NCBI GenBank assembly: GCA_002686595.1
Contig: NYXZ01000084.1
Coordinates: forward strand, 1 to 57,901
Length of the DNA: 57,901 bases
From: Planctomycetota bacterium
Lineage (GTDB): Bacteria; Planctomycetota; UBA1135; GCA-002686595
Direction of reading: 5' to 3'
Below are positions 31,796-39,687 of this stretch, in pieces. The notes beneath the pieces are model-generated. The model did not search any database and was not told where the DNA came from. It worked only from the letters and a program-made list of their open reading frames with translations. A program made the translations under genes and the position numbers. Each line of letters opens with the position of its first letter. Within the stretch, counting starts at the first letter, position 1.

Positions 31796-32427
31796 AGTTC
31801 CTCCTCCCCCACCCCTTCAGGCCCGCTCACCGCCGGCGTCCCCTCCCAGGGCCGCAGGGCCTCCGGCTCCAAGGGCACGACCTCCATCCAGCCATCCTCC
31901 TGCGCCGCTTCGGACGCAGCCCCTAGCTCATCACCAGGAACGGAATCCTGCCCGCCACCGGCCACTACAGCCAGCTCCGCCTCCCTGTTCAGTTCTCCCA
32001 AGAGCCCCTCCACGCGCCCCATCAACTGGGGAAAGTCAAAGGGCTTGGGCAAGGTGCCGCGCACGCCCTCCAGGGCCGTCAACTCCTCCTCCAACTCAGC
32101 ATCGAGATACCCGGATACCACCAGCGTTGGCGGCAGGAGCCCCTCGGCAGCCAAGCGCGGCAACTCCACCCGCCCGCTCTCCTGGCCCAAATCCAAATCC
32201 GAGAGCAGCAGGTCCGGCTGGCGCTCGGCCAGGGCCAGGCGCGCCTCCGCGAAGCTGGCCGCCGTGCGCACGGCGAAGCCAGCCCGCTCCATGAACATGG
32301 CCAACAATCCCACGATGCGCTGATCGTTATCGAGCAGCAGCAAATCCCCCCGACACTCGCCGGACGGCACAGCCTCCCGTGCATCTTCCCCTGCTGCGGC
32401 CTGTCGCGGTTGCTCACCCTGTTCCAT
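31792..32427 (-). CDS. Orphan response-regulator receiver protein
   Basis: A 211-aa cytosolic protein. An N-terminal disordered segment of about 27 residues precedes a receiver domain (28-145): acidic pair D33/D35 in LLLLDNDQR, phospho-acceptor D77 in PDLLLSDLDLG, S105 in LVVSGY and K128 in LPKPF. There is no DNA-binding or enzymatic output domain. The last 65 residues are acidic and Gly/Pro-rich. The start at 32427 was chosen because residues upstream overlap mutS2 and lack homology. No histidine kinase is adjacent; it is co-directional with mutS2 and translationally coupled to aroC. A single-domain signal relay is the best guess. Confidence 0.8.
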   Translation of the reverse strand: MEQGEQPRQAAAGEDAREAVPSGECRGDLLLLDNDQRIVGLLAMFMERAGFAVRTAASFAEARLALAERQPDLLLSDLDLGQESGRVELPRLAAEGLLPPTLVVSGYLDAELEEELTALEGVRGTLPKPFDFPQLMGRVEGLLGELNREAELAVVAGGGQDSVPGDELGAASEAAQEDGWMEVVPLEPEALRPWEGTPAVSGPEGVGEEEL

Positions 32428-32480
32428 GGTGTGCCAGTGTAGGGAATCCAACTGCGGGATGCCCCTCCCGGCGCCAGCCC

Positions 32481-34616
32481 TCACAGCCCCTCGTACCAGG
32501 TCACATCATCGAAGGGCACGGTGATCTTCAGTTTACCGAGCAACACGCTCACCTCGCACTTGTCCCGATAAACGCGCTTGACGATGACACGCCTCTTATA
32601 CCGCGGCAGATAGACCAACTGCCCCTTGGCCAGCCCCACCAGAAACTCCCGACGGCGCTTAGTGAGGGAGGCCCCGGAGAGGTCCCCCTCCACGGTCTTC
32701 AGGATCTCCTCCAACTCCCCGCGCAGGCTCCCGCCCACCTGGGGCAGCAGCGCCCGCAGGCCCCGCAACCGATCCCGCGCCCCGCGCACACGCTCCTCGA
32801 GTCCGCGCTGGGCCTCGGCCTCCAACTGCTCCGAGCGGCGCGCGACCTTTTCGCGCTCCTCTTCCACCTCCGCCCCAGCTCGCCGCGCATCCGCCAAGTG
32901 CTCATCGGCGCTGGCCCGCACCTTTTCCGTCTGCGCCCGCGCCTCCCCCACTTCCACCAGCAACTGGGCCACCTCATCCCCGTGGCGTTCCGTGCACTCC
33001 CCGGCCCGCTGCACGATTTCCTCCGGCAATCCGAGACGCCTGGCGATCACCAGCGCCCCGGACTCCCCGGGCGTCCCCACCATGATCCGGTAGCGCGGCG
33101 CCAGGGTTTTCACATCAAACTCGACGCAGGCGTTCTCCGCCCGCCCGTGGCGGAAGGCAAACTCCTTCAACTTGCCCAGGTGCGTACTGACCAAAGTCGG
33201 CACTTCCCGGGCCAATAGGTGCTCCATGAGCGCCTCTCCCAGGGCCGCCCCCTCGTCCGGATCGGTGCCGCCACCCAGCTCATCGAGCAGGCACAACACC
33301 TGGGGCGTGACACGCTGCAACCCGGCCCGGATGCGCGTCAGGTGCGAGGCGAAGGTCGACAGATTCTGGCGCAACTCCTGTTCGTCGCCGATGTCAGCCA
33401 CGATGCCTTCATAGAGCGGCACCGTGCTGCCCTCTTCACAGGGCACGGGCAAACCGCAGCGCACCATCAGCACGAAGAGGCCGGCGGTCTTGAGCGCCAG
33501 GGTTTTGCCACCCGTGTTCGGCCCGGTGATGATCAACATCTGGAAGTCGCCCCCCAAACGCAGATCGATGGGCACCACGAGGTCGAGTTGCCCGCGCTCC
33601 ACTTGATCCAGCAGAACCGGATGGCGCGCCGCCCGCAGCAAGAGCCCCTTGGCGGCTCCACTCTCTCCCGGCAGCAGGGGCACGCGCGCTCCCATGCGCT
33701 TGCCCCAGGACTCGCAAATCACCGCCAGTTCCAGTTCCCCCAAGCGCCGCGCCGCTTCCACCACCAGCGCCTCGCGGGCCAGGATCAGACGCGTCAACTC
33801 CAACAACAAGCGCTCCTCCTCCCGCGCCAACTCAACGCGCACTTCCCCCAGGCGATTGCCGGCCTCCACGACCTCCTGGGGCTCCACGAAAACCGTGGCC
33901 TCGCTCTGGGAGCGATCGTGGGTGATGCCGCGCACGGCGCCGGAACTCTTGGCCTTGACCGCCAAGACGCGCCGCCCGCCACGACGGTGGACCTGGCCAT
34001 CCATCAGCACGGCCCGCACCCGCGGCGAAGCCATAATGCGTGCCAGCTGGCGGTCGAGGCTTTGGGTCAACTCGCCCGCTTCCCGTCCCAGCCGGGCCAA
34101 GAGGGGCGAGGCGTCAGCTTGTACGCGCCCGCGTCCGTCGAGCACGCCGTCGATCTCACCCCGCAGCTCCACCAAGGCAGCCAGGGAGCTGCCGCTGCTC
34201 AACAGGCGCGCCAGGGCCGGCGTGTCCGCAGCTCGCTCCCGGCCCCAGGCCGCCAGACGCTCCGCCGCCTCGCACAGGCCCCGCAGGGAAAGCAGACGCT
34301 CGGCCTCCAGGGCGCGCCCACTACTCCGCGCCCGAGCCAGATCCGGCAGGGGATCGGTCAAGCCCGCCAAACCGGGCAGGTCCCCGGCCCGCCCGAGCAT
34401 GAAGGCCTCCTGACAACGTTCCCGGGCTGCGAGGCAGTCGGCCCGCTCCCGCGGCACCAACTCCTCCACAACTCGCCGGCCCAGGGAACTCAGGGCCTCC
34501 GCCGCCAGAAGTTCGAGGACCTCTCCAAAGTCCACGGCCCGGGCGGAGTAGCTCTCGAGCAACGCTCCGTCGTCGCCGACCTGCGGCGCTGCTCCGTCAC
34601 TGTGACACTCGACCAT
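32481..34616 (-). CDS. mutS2: MutS2 ATPase lacking the Smr domain
   Basis: DNA- or ribosome-associated MutS2 family ATPase (711 aa). The N-terminal core/clamp ends near 320; the ATPase has GPNTGGKT (365-372), Walker B CLLDELGGGTDPDEG (442-456) and STHL (477-480); a coiled coil follows (about 545-625), then a KOW-like domain (663-708: GQLVYLPRYKRRVIVKRV). The protein stops there. Most MutS2 proteins continue with a C-terminal Smr nuclease of about 80 residues, and none is encoded downstream in any nearby frame. Function in recombination suppression or in splitting collided ribosomes would therefore have to work without Smr or with a separate one. The start at 34616 fits family alignment; a TACAAT -10-like element at 34626-34631 would give an almost leaderless message. 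Confidence 0.9.
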   Translation of the reverse strand: MVECHSDGAAPQVGDDGALLESYSARAVDFGEVLELLAAEALSSLGRRVVEELVPRERADCLAARERCQEAFMLGRAGDLPGLAGLTDPLPDLARARSSGRALEAERLLSLRGLCEAAERLAAWGRERAADTPALARLLSSGSSLAALVELRGEIDGVLDGRGRVQADASPLLARLGREAGELTQSLDRQLARIMASPRVRAVLMDGQVHRRGGRRVLAVKAKSSGAVRGITHDRSQSEATVFVEPQEVVEAGNRLGEVRVELAREEERLLLELTRLILAREALVVEAARRLGELELAVICESWGKRMGARVPLLPGESGAAKGLLLRAARHPVLLDQVERGQLDLVVPIDLRLGGDFQMLIITGPNTGGKTLALKTAGLFVLMVRCGLPVPCEEGSTVPLYEGIVADIGDEQELRQNLSTFASHLTRIRAGLQRVTPQVLCLLDELGGGTDPDEGAALGEALMEHLLAREVPTLVSTHLGKLKEFAFRHGRAENACVEFDVKTLAPRYRIMVGTPGESGALVIARRLGLPEEIVQRAGECTERHGDEVAQLLVEVGEARAQTEKVRASADEHLADARRAGAEVEEEREKVARRSEQLEAEAQRGLEERVRGARDRLRGLRALLPQVGGSLRGELEEILKTVEGDLSGASLTKRRREFLVGLAKGQLVYLPRYKRRVIVKRVYRDKCEVSVLLGKLKITVPFDDVTWYEGL

Positions 34617-34773
34617 GGTCCACGGATTGTAGGCCCAGGACGGCGCTCCTACACTCGTCACCTGAAACCGAACAGAGGACAGCGAAAACGCGACCCAGCC
34701 CACGCCTAGCCCACGCCTAGCCCGCGGGCGCGCCATCAGCCCCGCCAGTACCCAAACCTGCCACCGCCTCACC

Positions 34774-35952
34774 ATGGACACCATCCGCAATAACCACGGT
34801 CGCTTCGAAACCCGCGCCATCCACGCCGGCCAAGTGTCCGATCCCAACAACGGCGCCGTCATGACTCCGGTCTACCTGACGAGCACCTTTGAACAAGATG
34901 CGCCGGCGGTCCCGCGTCAGGGCTATGAGTACTCGCGCACCACCAACCCCACGCGCACGGCCCTGGAGCAGAACCTGGCCTCCCTGGAGTCCGCCGCCTG
35001 GGGCCTGGCCTTCGCCTCCGGCCTCGGCGCCACCAACGCCCTGCTCGCGCGCTTCTCCCCGGGAGATCACATCGTCGCGGGCAACGACCTCTACGGCGGC
35101 ACCTATCGCATTTTCACCAAGGTCTTCGAGCGCATGGGCCTGCGCTTTTCCTTTGTCGACACCCGCGACCCAGATGCCGTGGCCGCGGCCATCGAGACAG
35201 ATACGGCCCTGGTCTACCTGGAAACCCCCACCAATCCCCTCCTGCGCCTGGCGGACATCGGCGCCATCGCCGCCATCGCCAAGCAGGCCGGCGTCCTGAC
35301 GGCGGTGGACAACACCTTTGCCACGCCCTTCCTCCAACGCCCCCTGGAGCTGGGGGCCGATATCGTCCTGCATTCCCTGACCAAGTACCTCGGTGGCCAT
35401 TCGGATGTGGTGGGCGGCGCCCTGATCGGCAACGACGAGGGCCTGCGCGAGGAACTGGCCTTCCTGCAGAACTCAGCCGGCGGCTCCGGCGGTCCCATGG
35501 ACGCCTTTCTCGTGATGCGTGGCACGAAGACCCTGGCCCTGCGCATGGAGCGCCATTGCGAAAACGCCACCGAACTGGCCGCCTATCTGGAAGGTCACGG
35601 ACAGGTCGAACGCGTGCATTACCCCGGCCTCAAGTCCCACGCCCAGCACGCCTTGGCCCAGCGCCAAATGTCGTCCTTCGGCGGCATGGTCTCCTTTGAA
35701 CTCAAGGGCGGCGTGGCCGCCGGCGATGCCTTCGCTACCGCCACGGAGATCTTCACCCTGGCCGAGTCCCTGGGCGGCGTGGAGTCCCTGGTGGAAACCC
35801 CGCCCTCCATGACCCACGCCAGCATCCCGGTCGAGGTGCGCCGCGCCGCCGGCCTGGAAGACGGGCTGGTGCGCCTGTCCGTGGGCATTGAACATGTGGA
35901 GGACCTGCGGGCTGACATCGACCGCGGCTTGGCGGCCGCCGCACGCGCCTGA
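34774..35952 (+). CDS. Cys/Met metabolism PLP enzyme (cystathionine synthase/lyase-like)
   Basis: PLP enzyme of the transsulfuration family (392 aa, full length). It begins with the family pattern FETRAIHAGQ and PVYLTSTF. Phosphate-binding Tyr/Arg are in YEYSRTTNPT (51-60), ETPTNPLL (150-157) is present, and the PLP lysine is K204 in HSLTKYLGGHSD. The C-terminal substrate region SLGGVESLVETPPSMTHASI matches cystathionine gamma-synthase or gamma-lyase (MetB/CTH) better than MetC beta-lyase or MetZ, but the substrate cannot be fixed from sequence alone. It is a single gene, divergent from mutS2 and convergent with the HU-like gene. The upstream region holds a duplicated CCCACGCCTAG. Confidence 0.9.
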   Translation: MDTIRNNHGRFETRAIHAGQVSDPNNGAVMTPVYLTSTFEQDAPAVPRQGYEYSRTTNPTRTALEQNLASLESAAWGLAFASGLGATNALLARFSPGDHIVAGNDLYGGTYRIFTKVFERMGLRFSFVDTRDPDAVAAAIETDTALVYLETPTNPLLRLADIGAIAAIAKQAGVLTAVDNTFATPFLQRPLELGADIVLHSLTKYLGGHSDVVGGALIGNDEGLREELAFLQNSAGGSGGPMDAFLVMRGTKTLALRMERHCENATELAAYLEGHGQVERVHYPGLKSHAQHALAQRQMSSFGGMVSFELKGGVAAGDAFATATEIFTLAESLGGVESLVETPPSMTHASIPVEVRRAAGLEDGLVRLSVGIEHVEDLRADIDRGLAAAARA

Positions 35953-36050
35953 ATCACGGAGCAGGGCACTTATCCCAAGCCCTGAGCCGGGCGCGGGAAT
36001 GACAGGCACCGGGCTGCGCCGGCCCTTGCACCTGACGGTGACTCCCTAGA

Positions 36051-36470
36051 CTAAAACGGCGAGCTCGGGCTCGGCGGCGGCGGCGGCGGAGGGGGCTCCG
36101 GAGAAGCGGCGGCGGGCGGCGTCACCGGCGCCTGGGGCGTCGGCTCGGACCTTTCCTCCGGTGCTGCTTGCACCGGTCCATGCTCGATTTGCTCGCGCAT
36201 ACGGCGCCCCACCTTGAAGCGCACCACGCGCTTCTCGGGCACCTCCACCTTTTCCAAGGTGCGGGGATTCTGGGCCCGGCGGGCGGCCCGAGCGCGCACT
36301 TCAAACACACCAAACTCGCGGAACTCCAGCCGATTGCCACGGGAGAGTTCGTCGATGATCTCGTCCAGGAAACTCTGCACGATTTCCTTCACCACAACCT
36401 TGGTCTGACCGGTCTTCTCCGCGAGACGGTTGACGAGTTGTTTCTTGGTGACGGTCCGGTGCTCTTCCAT
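36051..36470 (-). CDS. HU/IHF-family DNA-binding protein with proline-rich tail
   Basis: Nucleoid protein of the HU/IHF superfamily (139 aa). Residues 5-96 form the fold: TKKQLVNRLAEKTGQTK, a helix pair, FREFGVFEVRARAARRAQNP and the DNA arm NPRTLEKVEVPEKRVVRFK (68-86). The next 45 residues are a disordered tail dominated by Pro, Ala and Glu with a run of eight prolines. Starting at 36470 gives the family N-terminus; the open extension upstream is not conserved. A TTGACA-type promoter lies about 130 nt upstream. Confidence 0.93.
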   Translation of the reverse strand: MEEHRTVTKKQLVNRLAEKTGQTKVVVKEIVQSFLDEIIDELSRGNRLEFREFGVFEVRARAARRAQNPRTLEKVEVPEKRVVRFKVGRRMREQIEHGPVQAAPEERSEPTPQAPVTPPAAASPEPPPPPPPPSPSSPF

Positions 36471-36799
36471 GGTCTCGGTGCTCTGGTTGTGTCCTAAAAA
36501 GTGGGGCCAAAGATGGGGGCTGTTTAGCCGGGCTTGGTGTTGGGCCGTGGGTGCGCTCCGGCCTCTAGCCACAAAAAGGGACTTCCTCCGGGTGCTGAGC
36601 GAGCATCACACGGCACTATGTACCTGTCAAGCAAGAACTTGTGGCCATTTGGCAGCCCCGATCGCCGCCCCCCGCGGTCCTCTCAGCCGCGGGCTGAAAC
36701 GCCCCAAACCTCTACGATCAATGGAGTTGGGGCGACAGCGGGCCTTCGGCCACTCCTCCAATGCCGACCGCAAGCCATAACATCCCTGCACACAATGGC
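36471..36799 (-). other. Intergenic region between dtd and the HU-like gene
   Basis: A 329-nt stretch with no coding signal in either strand. It contains the candidate promoter of the HU-like gene at 36602-36630 and an otherwise unremarkable leader. No terminator of the trpS-dtd transcript is obvious. Confidence 0.6.
36602..36630 (-). promoter_or_regulatory. Candidate promoter of the HU-like gene
   Basis: Minus strand perfect -35 TTGACA (36625-36630), 17-bp spacer and weak -10 GATGCT (36602-36607) preceded by an extended-10-like TGT. The leader would be about 125 nt. Confidence 0.4.
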
Positions 36800-37261
36800 T
36801 TAGGGCTTTGAACCAGCCTCAGCAGGCTCCTCGATGGTGAGGGTCACTGGCCCGTCATTGACCAGCAGAACCTCCATCATGGCGCCGAATACGCCGGTCT
36901 GCGCGGGGACACCGGTGGCGCGCAAATGGGCCACGAATCGGAGGTACAATTCCTCCGCCAGATCCGGGGCGGCGGCCCGCTCAAAGGACGGACGGCGCCC
37001 CCGCCGACAATCCGCCGCCAGGGTGAACTGGCTGATCACCAGAGCGGAGTGGGACAGATCGACGGCCGAGAGGTTCATGCGCCCCTCCCCATCCCGGAAA
37101 CAGCGCAGGGCCGCGATGCGCTCCGCGAGGCGTTCGGCCTGGCGCTGACCGTCACCTTTCAGCACGCCCAGGAGAATCACCAGGCCCGCGTCGGTGCGGC
37201 CGACACATTCCCCATCCACGCTCACCTCGGCCCGCAACACGCGTTGGACAACGGCCTTCAC
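36800..37261 (-). CDS. dtd: D-aminoacyl-tRNA deacylase
   Basis: Proofreading enzyme that hydrolyses D-aminoacyl-tRNA and glycyl-tRNA(Ala) (153 aa). The active-site SQFTL (77-81), the Gly-cis-Pro region GAMMEV and the terminal motif NDGPVT (135-140) are all present, and the N-terminus MKAVVQRV is typical. Translation begins at a GTG overlapping the stop of the TPR lipoprotein gene (GTGA). It is last in the trpS-TPR-dtd operon, so two translation-quality genes flank the lipoprotein. Confidence 0.96.
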   Translation of the reverse strand: MKAVVQRVLRAEVSVDGECVGRTDAGLVILLGVLKGDGQRQAERLAERIAALRCFRDGEGRMNLSAVDLSHSALVISQFTLAADCRRGRRPSFERAAAPDLAEELYLRFVAHLRATGVPAQTGVFGAMMEVLLVNDGPVTLTIEEPAEAGSKP

Positions 37262-38553
37262 GCGCCCGCTCCTGCGGCCCCCGCCCCATCACTATCCAAG
37301 GCGGATCCGCCGCCCTGTGGCGAATCCACGCGCTCCCCTGCTGGAGGTTCGGCGAGTGCACGGGAAGCCGCCGCGGCCGCGGCTCGTTCCAAGTGAACCT
37401 TGGCACGCAGGGTTTCGAGCAGGTGGCTGAAACCGGTTGTTTCCTTGGACAGTTCGGTGACGCGCTCCCAGGCCGCAGCGGCCGCCAGTGGGTCGCTTGG
37501 CTCGCACAAGAGGGCTTCCTGTATATGCGGCAAAAAGGTCCCGGGCGCGCAGGCCACCGCGGCCCGCGCTTCCGCCAGGGCCAGCTCCAGCGAACCCCGG
37601 GCCTCGTGGGCCGCCGCCCGCAGCAGATGGCGGTCGCGCTCAGCGGCCCCCCAGCCAACGCCGCCATCCTCCAAGACGGCCAGGGCCTCCTGGGCCTCGC
37701 CTTCCATGATCAAACAACGGGCACGGTCGAGGCGCGCGCGGCGGCGCTCGCCCGGACTGACCCGCGGGTCCTCGCCCACGGCCTCCAACCAGGCGCCGAG
37801 CAATTCCGCGGCCCTGCCAGCGGGACCGCGCCGAGACGCCATCCAAGCCTCCAAGCGCCGACTGGGCACATGTCCCGGAGCCAGTTCCAGGGCCTGCCCC
37901 AGGACTTCCCCGGCCTCTTCAAAATGCCCCTTTCCCTCACCGCCACTCTGCTCCGAGTAGTCCGCCGCGAGGATCTGGTGCGCCCGGGCATAGTGCACCC
38001 AGGCCATGCTTCCCTCTCCGGCAGCCGCCCCGGCCTGCTCCACCAGGGCCAGGGCCCGCTCCGGATCGGTCTCGGCGCGAGCCGCCATGAGCAGTTGGAC
38101 AACCGCCGGAACAGAGCCTTCTGACCTCGGTCCAGGCCCCTGCATATCCGCTCCATCCGGCAACTGGCCGACACTGCCCAGTTCCCCGGCGGTACCCGGG
38201 CCGTCCCCTGATTCAACCGCTCCAAGCCCCGCCGCCCCGGCGGCTTCCAGGGCCAGCCGCGCATCCTGCAGGGCCCTGGCCACCGGCATGTTGGCCGGAG
38301 CCCGGCGGGCCAGTTCCTCCAGGGCTTCCACGGCCTGCCCCAACTCACCCCGTTCCGCCAGAGCCGTGGAAGCAGCAAAAAGCGCCAGGCTCTCCCCGTC
38401 CAGCCGCTCCAGGGGCCCGCTCCAGTCGGCCACCCACAGGGGCCGAGCAAAACAGGAGCACAGGCAAAAGAGCGAGAGCAACAGCGGGGCGCCAGCAGCC
38501 CGGGCTCCATTCCCCCTTGTCCGCCGACCAGCCCAGGCCGTCGCCGTTCTCAT
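37258..38553 (-). CDS. TPR-like lipoprotein of unknown function
   Basis: A 431-aa Ala/Glu/Arg-rich helical protein. The N-terminus has a basic stretch (GRRTRGNGARAAG) and a hydrophobic segment PLLLSLFCLCSC, a probable signal peptide whose LCSC fits a lipobox only loosely. The mature part shows degenerate helix-turn-helix repeats, such as ALAERGELGQAVEALEELAR (62-81) and ARCLIMEGEAQEALAVLEDG, typical of tetratricopeptide scaffolds. The last 40 residues are disordered. It starts within the trpS stop (ATGA) and ends within the dtd start, so it is tightly co-translated with both. I cannot assign a function. Confidence 0.75.
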   Translation of the reverse strand: MRTATAWAGRRTRGNGARAAGAPLLLSLFCLCSCFARPLWVADWSGPLERLDGESLALFAASTALAERGELGQAVEALEELARRAPANMPVARALQDARLALEAAGAAGLGAVESGDGPGTAGELGSVGQLPDGADMQGPGPRSEGSVPAVVQLLMAARAETDPERALALVEQAGAAAGEGSMAWVHYARAHQILAADYSEQSGGEGKGHFEEAGEVLGQALELAPGHVPSRRLEAWMASRRGPAGRAAELLGAWLEAVGEDPRVSPGERRRARLDRARCLIMEGEAQEALAVLEDGGVGWGAAERDRHLLRAAAHEARGSLELALAEARAAVACAPGTFLPHIQEALLCEPSDPLAAAAAWERVTELSKETTGFSHLLETLRAKVHLERAAAAAASRALAEPPAGERVDSPQGGGSALDSDGAGAAGAGA

Positions 38554-39530
38554 CGCAGACCGCAGGCGGCCAGGGCCCGCTCGCGCACCTCGCGCGCTCG
38601 GTTACCGGCAACCTGTCCGCCCTGCTCCAGGATCTCGTCCACGCGCCCCGGATCCGCCAATAACTCCTCGCGCCGCGCCCGGGCCGGGGCGAACTGCTCC
38701 TCCATGGCCTCCACCACGCGCATCTTCATGTGGCCGTACCCCGGGGCCTCGGCGCCCCCCTCGCGCACGCGCCCGCGCCACTCCTCCAGCTCCCCCGGGT
38801 CGAGGAACAGGGCCAGAAAATCCATGGGCAGAATCTCGTCGGGATCCTTCGCTTCCTCCGGCGGGCGGCTGTCGGTGACGAGCTTGCCCACGCGCTTCTT
38901 GAGGCGCTTGCCGCTCTCGAAGATCCACAGGTCGTTCCCATAGGTCTTGCTCATCTTCTGTCCGTCGAGTCCCGGCACCTTGGTAAAGGCCTCCCCGGCC
39001 AGGCGGTACTCGGGACGCGTAAAAACCTCGCCATAGGCGCCGTTGAAGTAACCGGCCATGTCCTGGGCCATCTCCACATGTTGGACTTGGTCCTTGCCCA
39101 CGGGCACCACATCTGAGTCGTAGGCCAGGATGTCCGCTGCCATCAGAATCGGATAGGTGAACAGGCCCACGTTGGGTTTCACGCCATGGGCCAGCTTGTC
39201 CTTGTAGGAATGGGCGCGCTCCAGCAGCCCCATGCCCGTGACCGAGGCCAAAAGCCAGGTCAGTTCAGTCACCTCTGGCACATCGCTCTGGCGGAAGAGG
39301 GTGGCCCGCTCTGGATCGAGCCCCAGGGCCAAGTAGGTAATCGCCGTTTCGCGCACACATTCCCGCAGGGCCGCTGGATCGCGGTTGGTTGTCAGGGCGT
39401 GGTAATCGGCGATGAAGTAGAAGTGCTCGCCGGCCTCCGCCTGCAACTCGATGTGCTGGCGGATGGCGCCGAAGTAGTTGCCCAGGTGTTGGAGGCCGCT
39501 GGGTTGGATGCCGCTCAGGTAGGTGGTCAT
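38550..39530 (-). CDS. trpS: Tryptophanyl-tRNA synthetase
   Basis: Class I synthetase charging tRNA-Trp (326 aa from MTTYLSGIQPSG). The HIGH-like motif is PSGLQHLGN, and KMSKT is at 192-196. TYPILMAADILAYDSDVVPVG and GKDQVQH complete the Rossmann core. An upstream in-frame ATG would add 17 residues without homology. It heads a three-gene operon, divergent from the WPLF lipoprotein-mla operon. I see no T-box or trp attenuator in the 157-nt upstream region. Confidence 0.96.
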   Translation of the reverse strand: MTTYLSGIQPSGLQHLGNYFGAIRQHIELQAEAGEHFYFIADYHALTTNRDPAALRECVRETAITYLALGLDPERATLFRQSDVPEVTELTWLLASVTGMGLLERAHSYKDKLAHGVKPNVGLFTYPILMAADILAYDSDVVPVGKDQVQHVEMAQDMAGYFNGAYGEVFTRPEYRLAGEAFTKVPGLDGQKMSKTYGNDLWIFESGKRLKKRVGKLVTDSRPPEEAKDPDEILPMDFLALFLDPGELEEWRGRVREGGAEAPGYGHMKMRVVEAMEEQFAPARARREELLADPGRVDEILEQGGQVAGNRAREVRERALAACGLR

Positions 39531-39573
39531 GGCCGTGACGACGGTAACACCGGCTTGGGAATGGCTCAACCGG

Positions 39574-39597
39574 CCCATCAATACCGCCCATCAATAC
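39574..39597. repeat. Direct repeat in the trpS / WPLF-lipoprotein divergent region
   Basis: Two perfect copies of CCCATCAATAC (39574-39584 and 39587-39597) with a 2-bp gap, a 13-bp period. It sits 20 bp upstream of the candidate -35 of the rightward operon and 44 bp before trpS. It could be a regulator site or a chance duplication. Confidence 0.6.
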
Positions 39598-39617
39598 AGG
39601 GGGAAGCAAGGTGCTTC

Positions 39618-39645
39618 TTGCAACGGCCCCCGGGGACGGGACAAT
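39618..39645 (+). promoter_or_regulatory. Candidate promoter of the lipoprotein-mla operon
   Basis: -35 TTGCAA (39618-39623), 16-bp spacer, -10 GACAAT (39640-39645), each 4 of 6 to consensus. The predicted leader to the ATG at 39688 is about 35 nt. Confidence 0.35.
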
Positions 39646-39687
39646 CCCCTCGGGCGTCTGCGCCGATCCGCGCGGGGCCTCGCCGCC

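Noticed and set aside
31700..32480. Frameshifted Smr domain downstream of mutS2
   Set aside because: Read in all frames; the region encodes the receiver protein and the aroC start, with no Smr-like DLHG/GxGxG pattern.
33219..34709. 496-codon open frame opposite mutS2
   Set aside because: Antisense of mutS2, His/Gln-rich composition typical of reverse-frame translation.
36060..36100. GGC microsatellite as a possible regulatory repeat
   Set aside because: It simply encodes the poly-proline tail of the HU-like protein.
39531..39687. T-box or trp attenuator upstream of trpS
   Set aside because: No T-box consensus, no Trp-rich leader peptide and no terminator/antiterminator pair on the minus strand.
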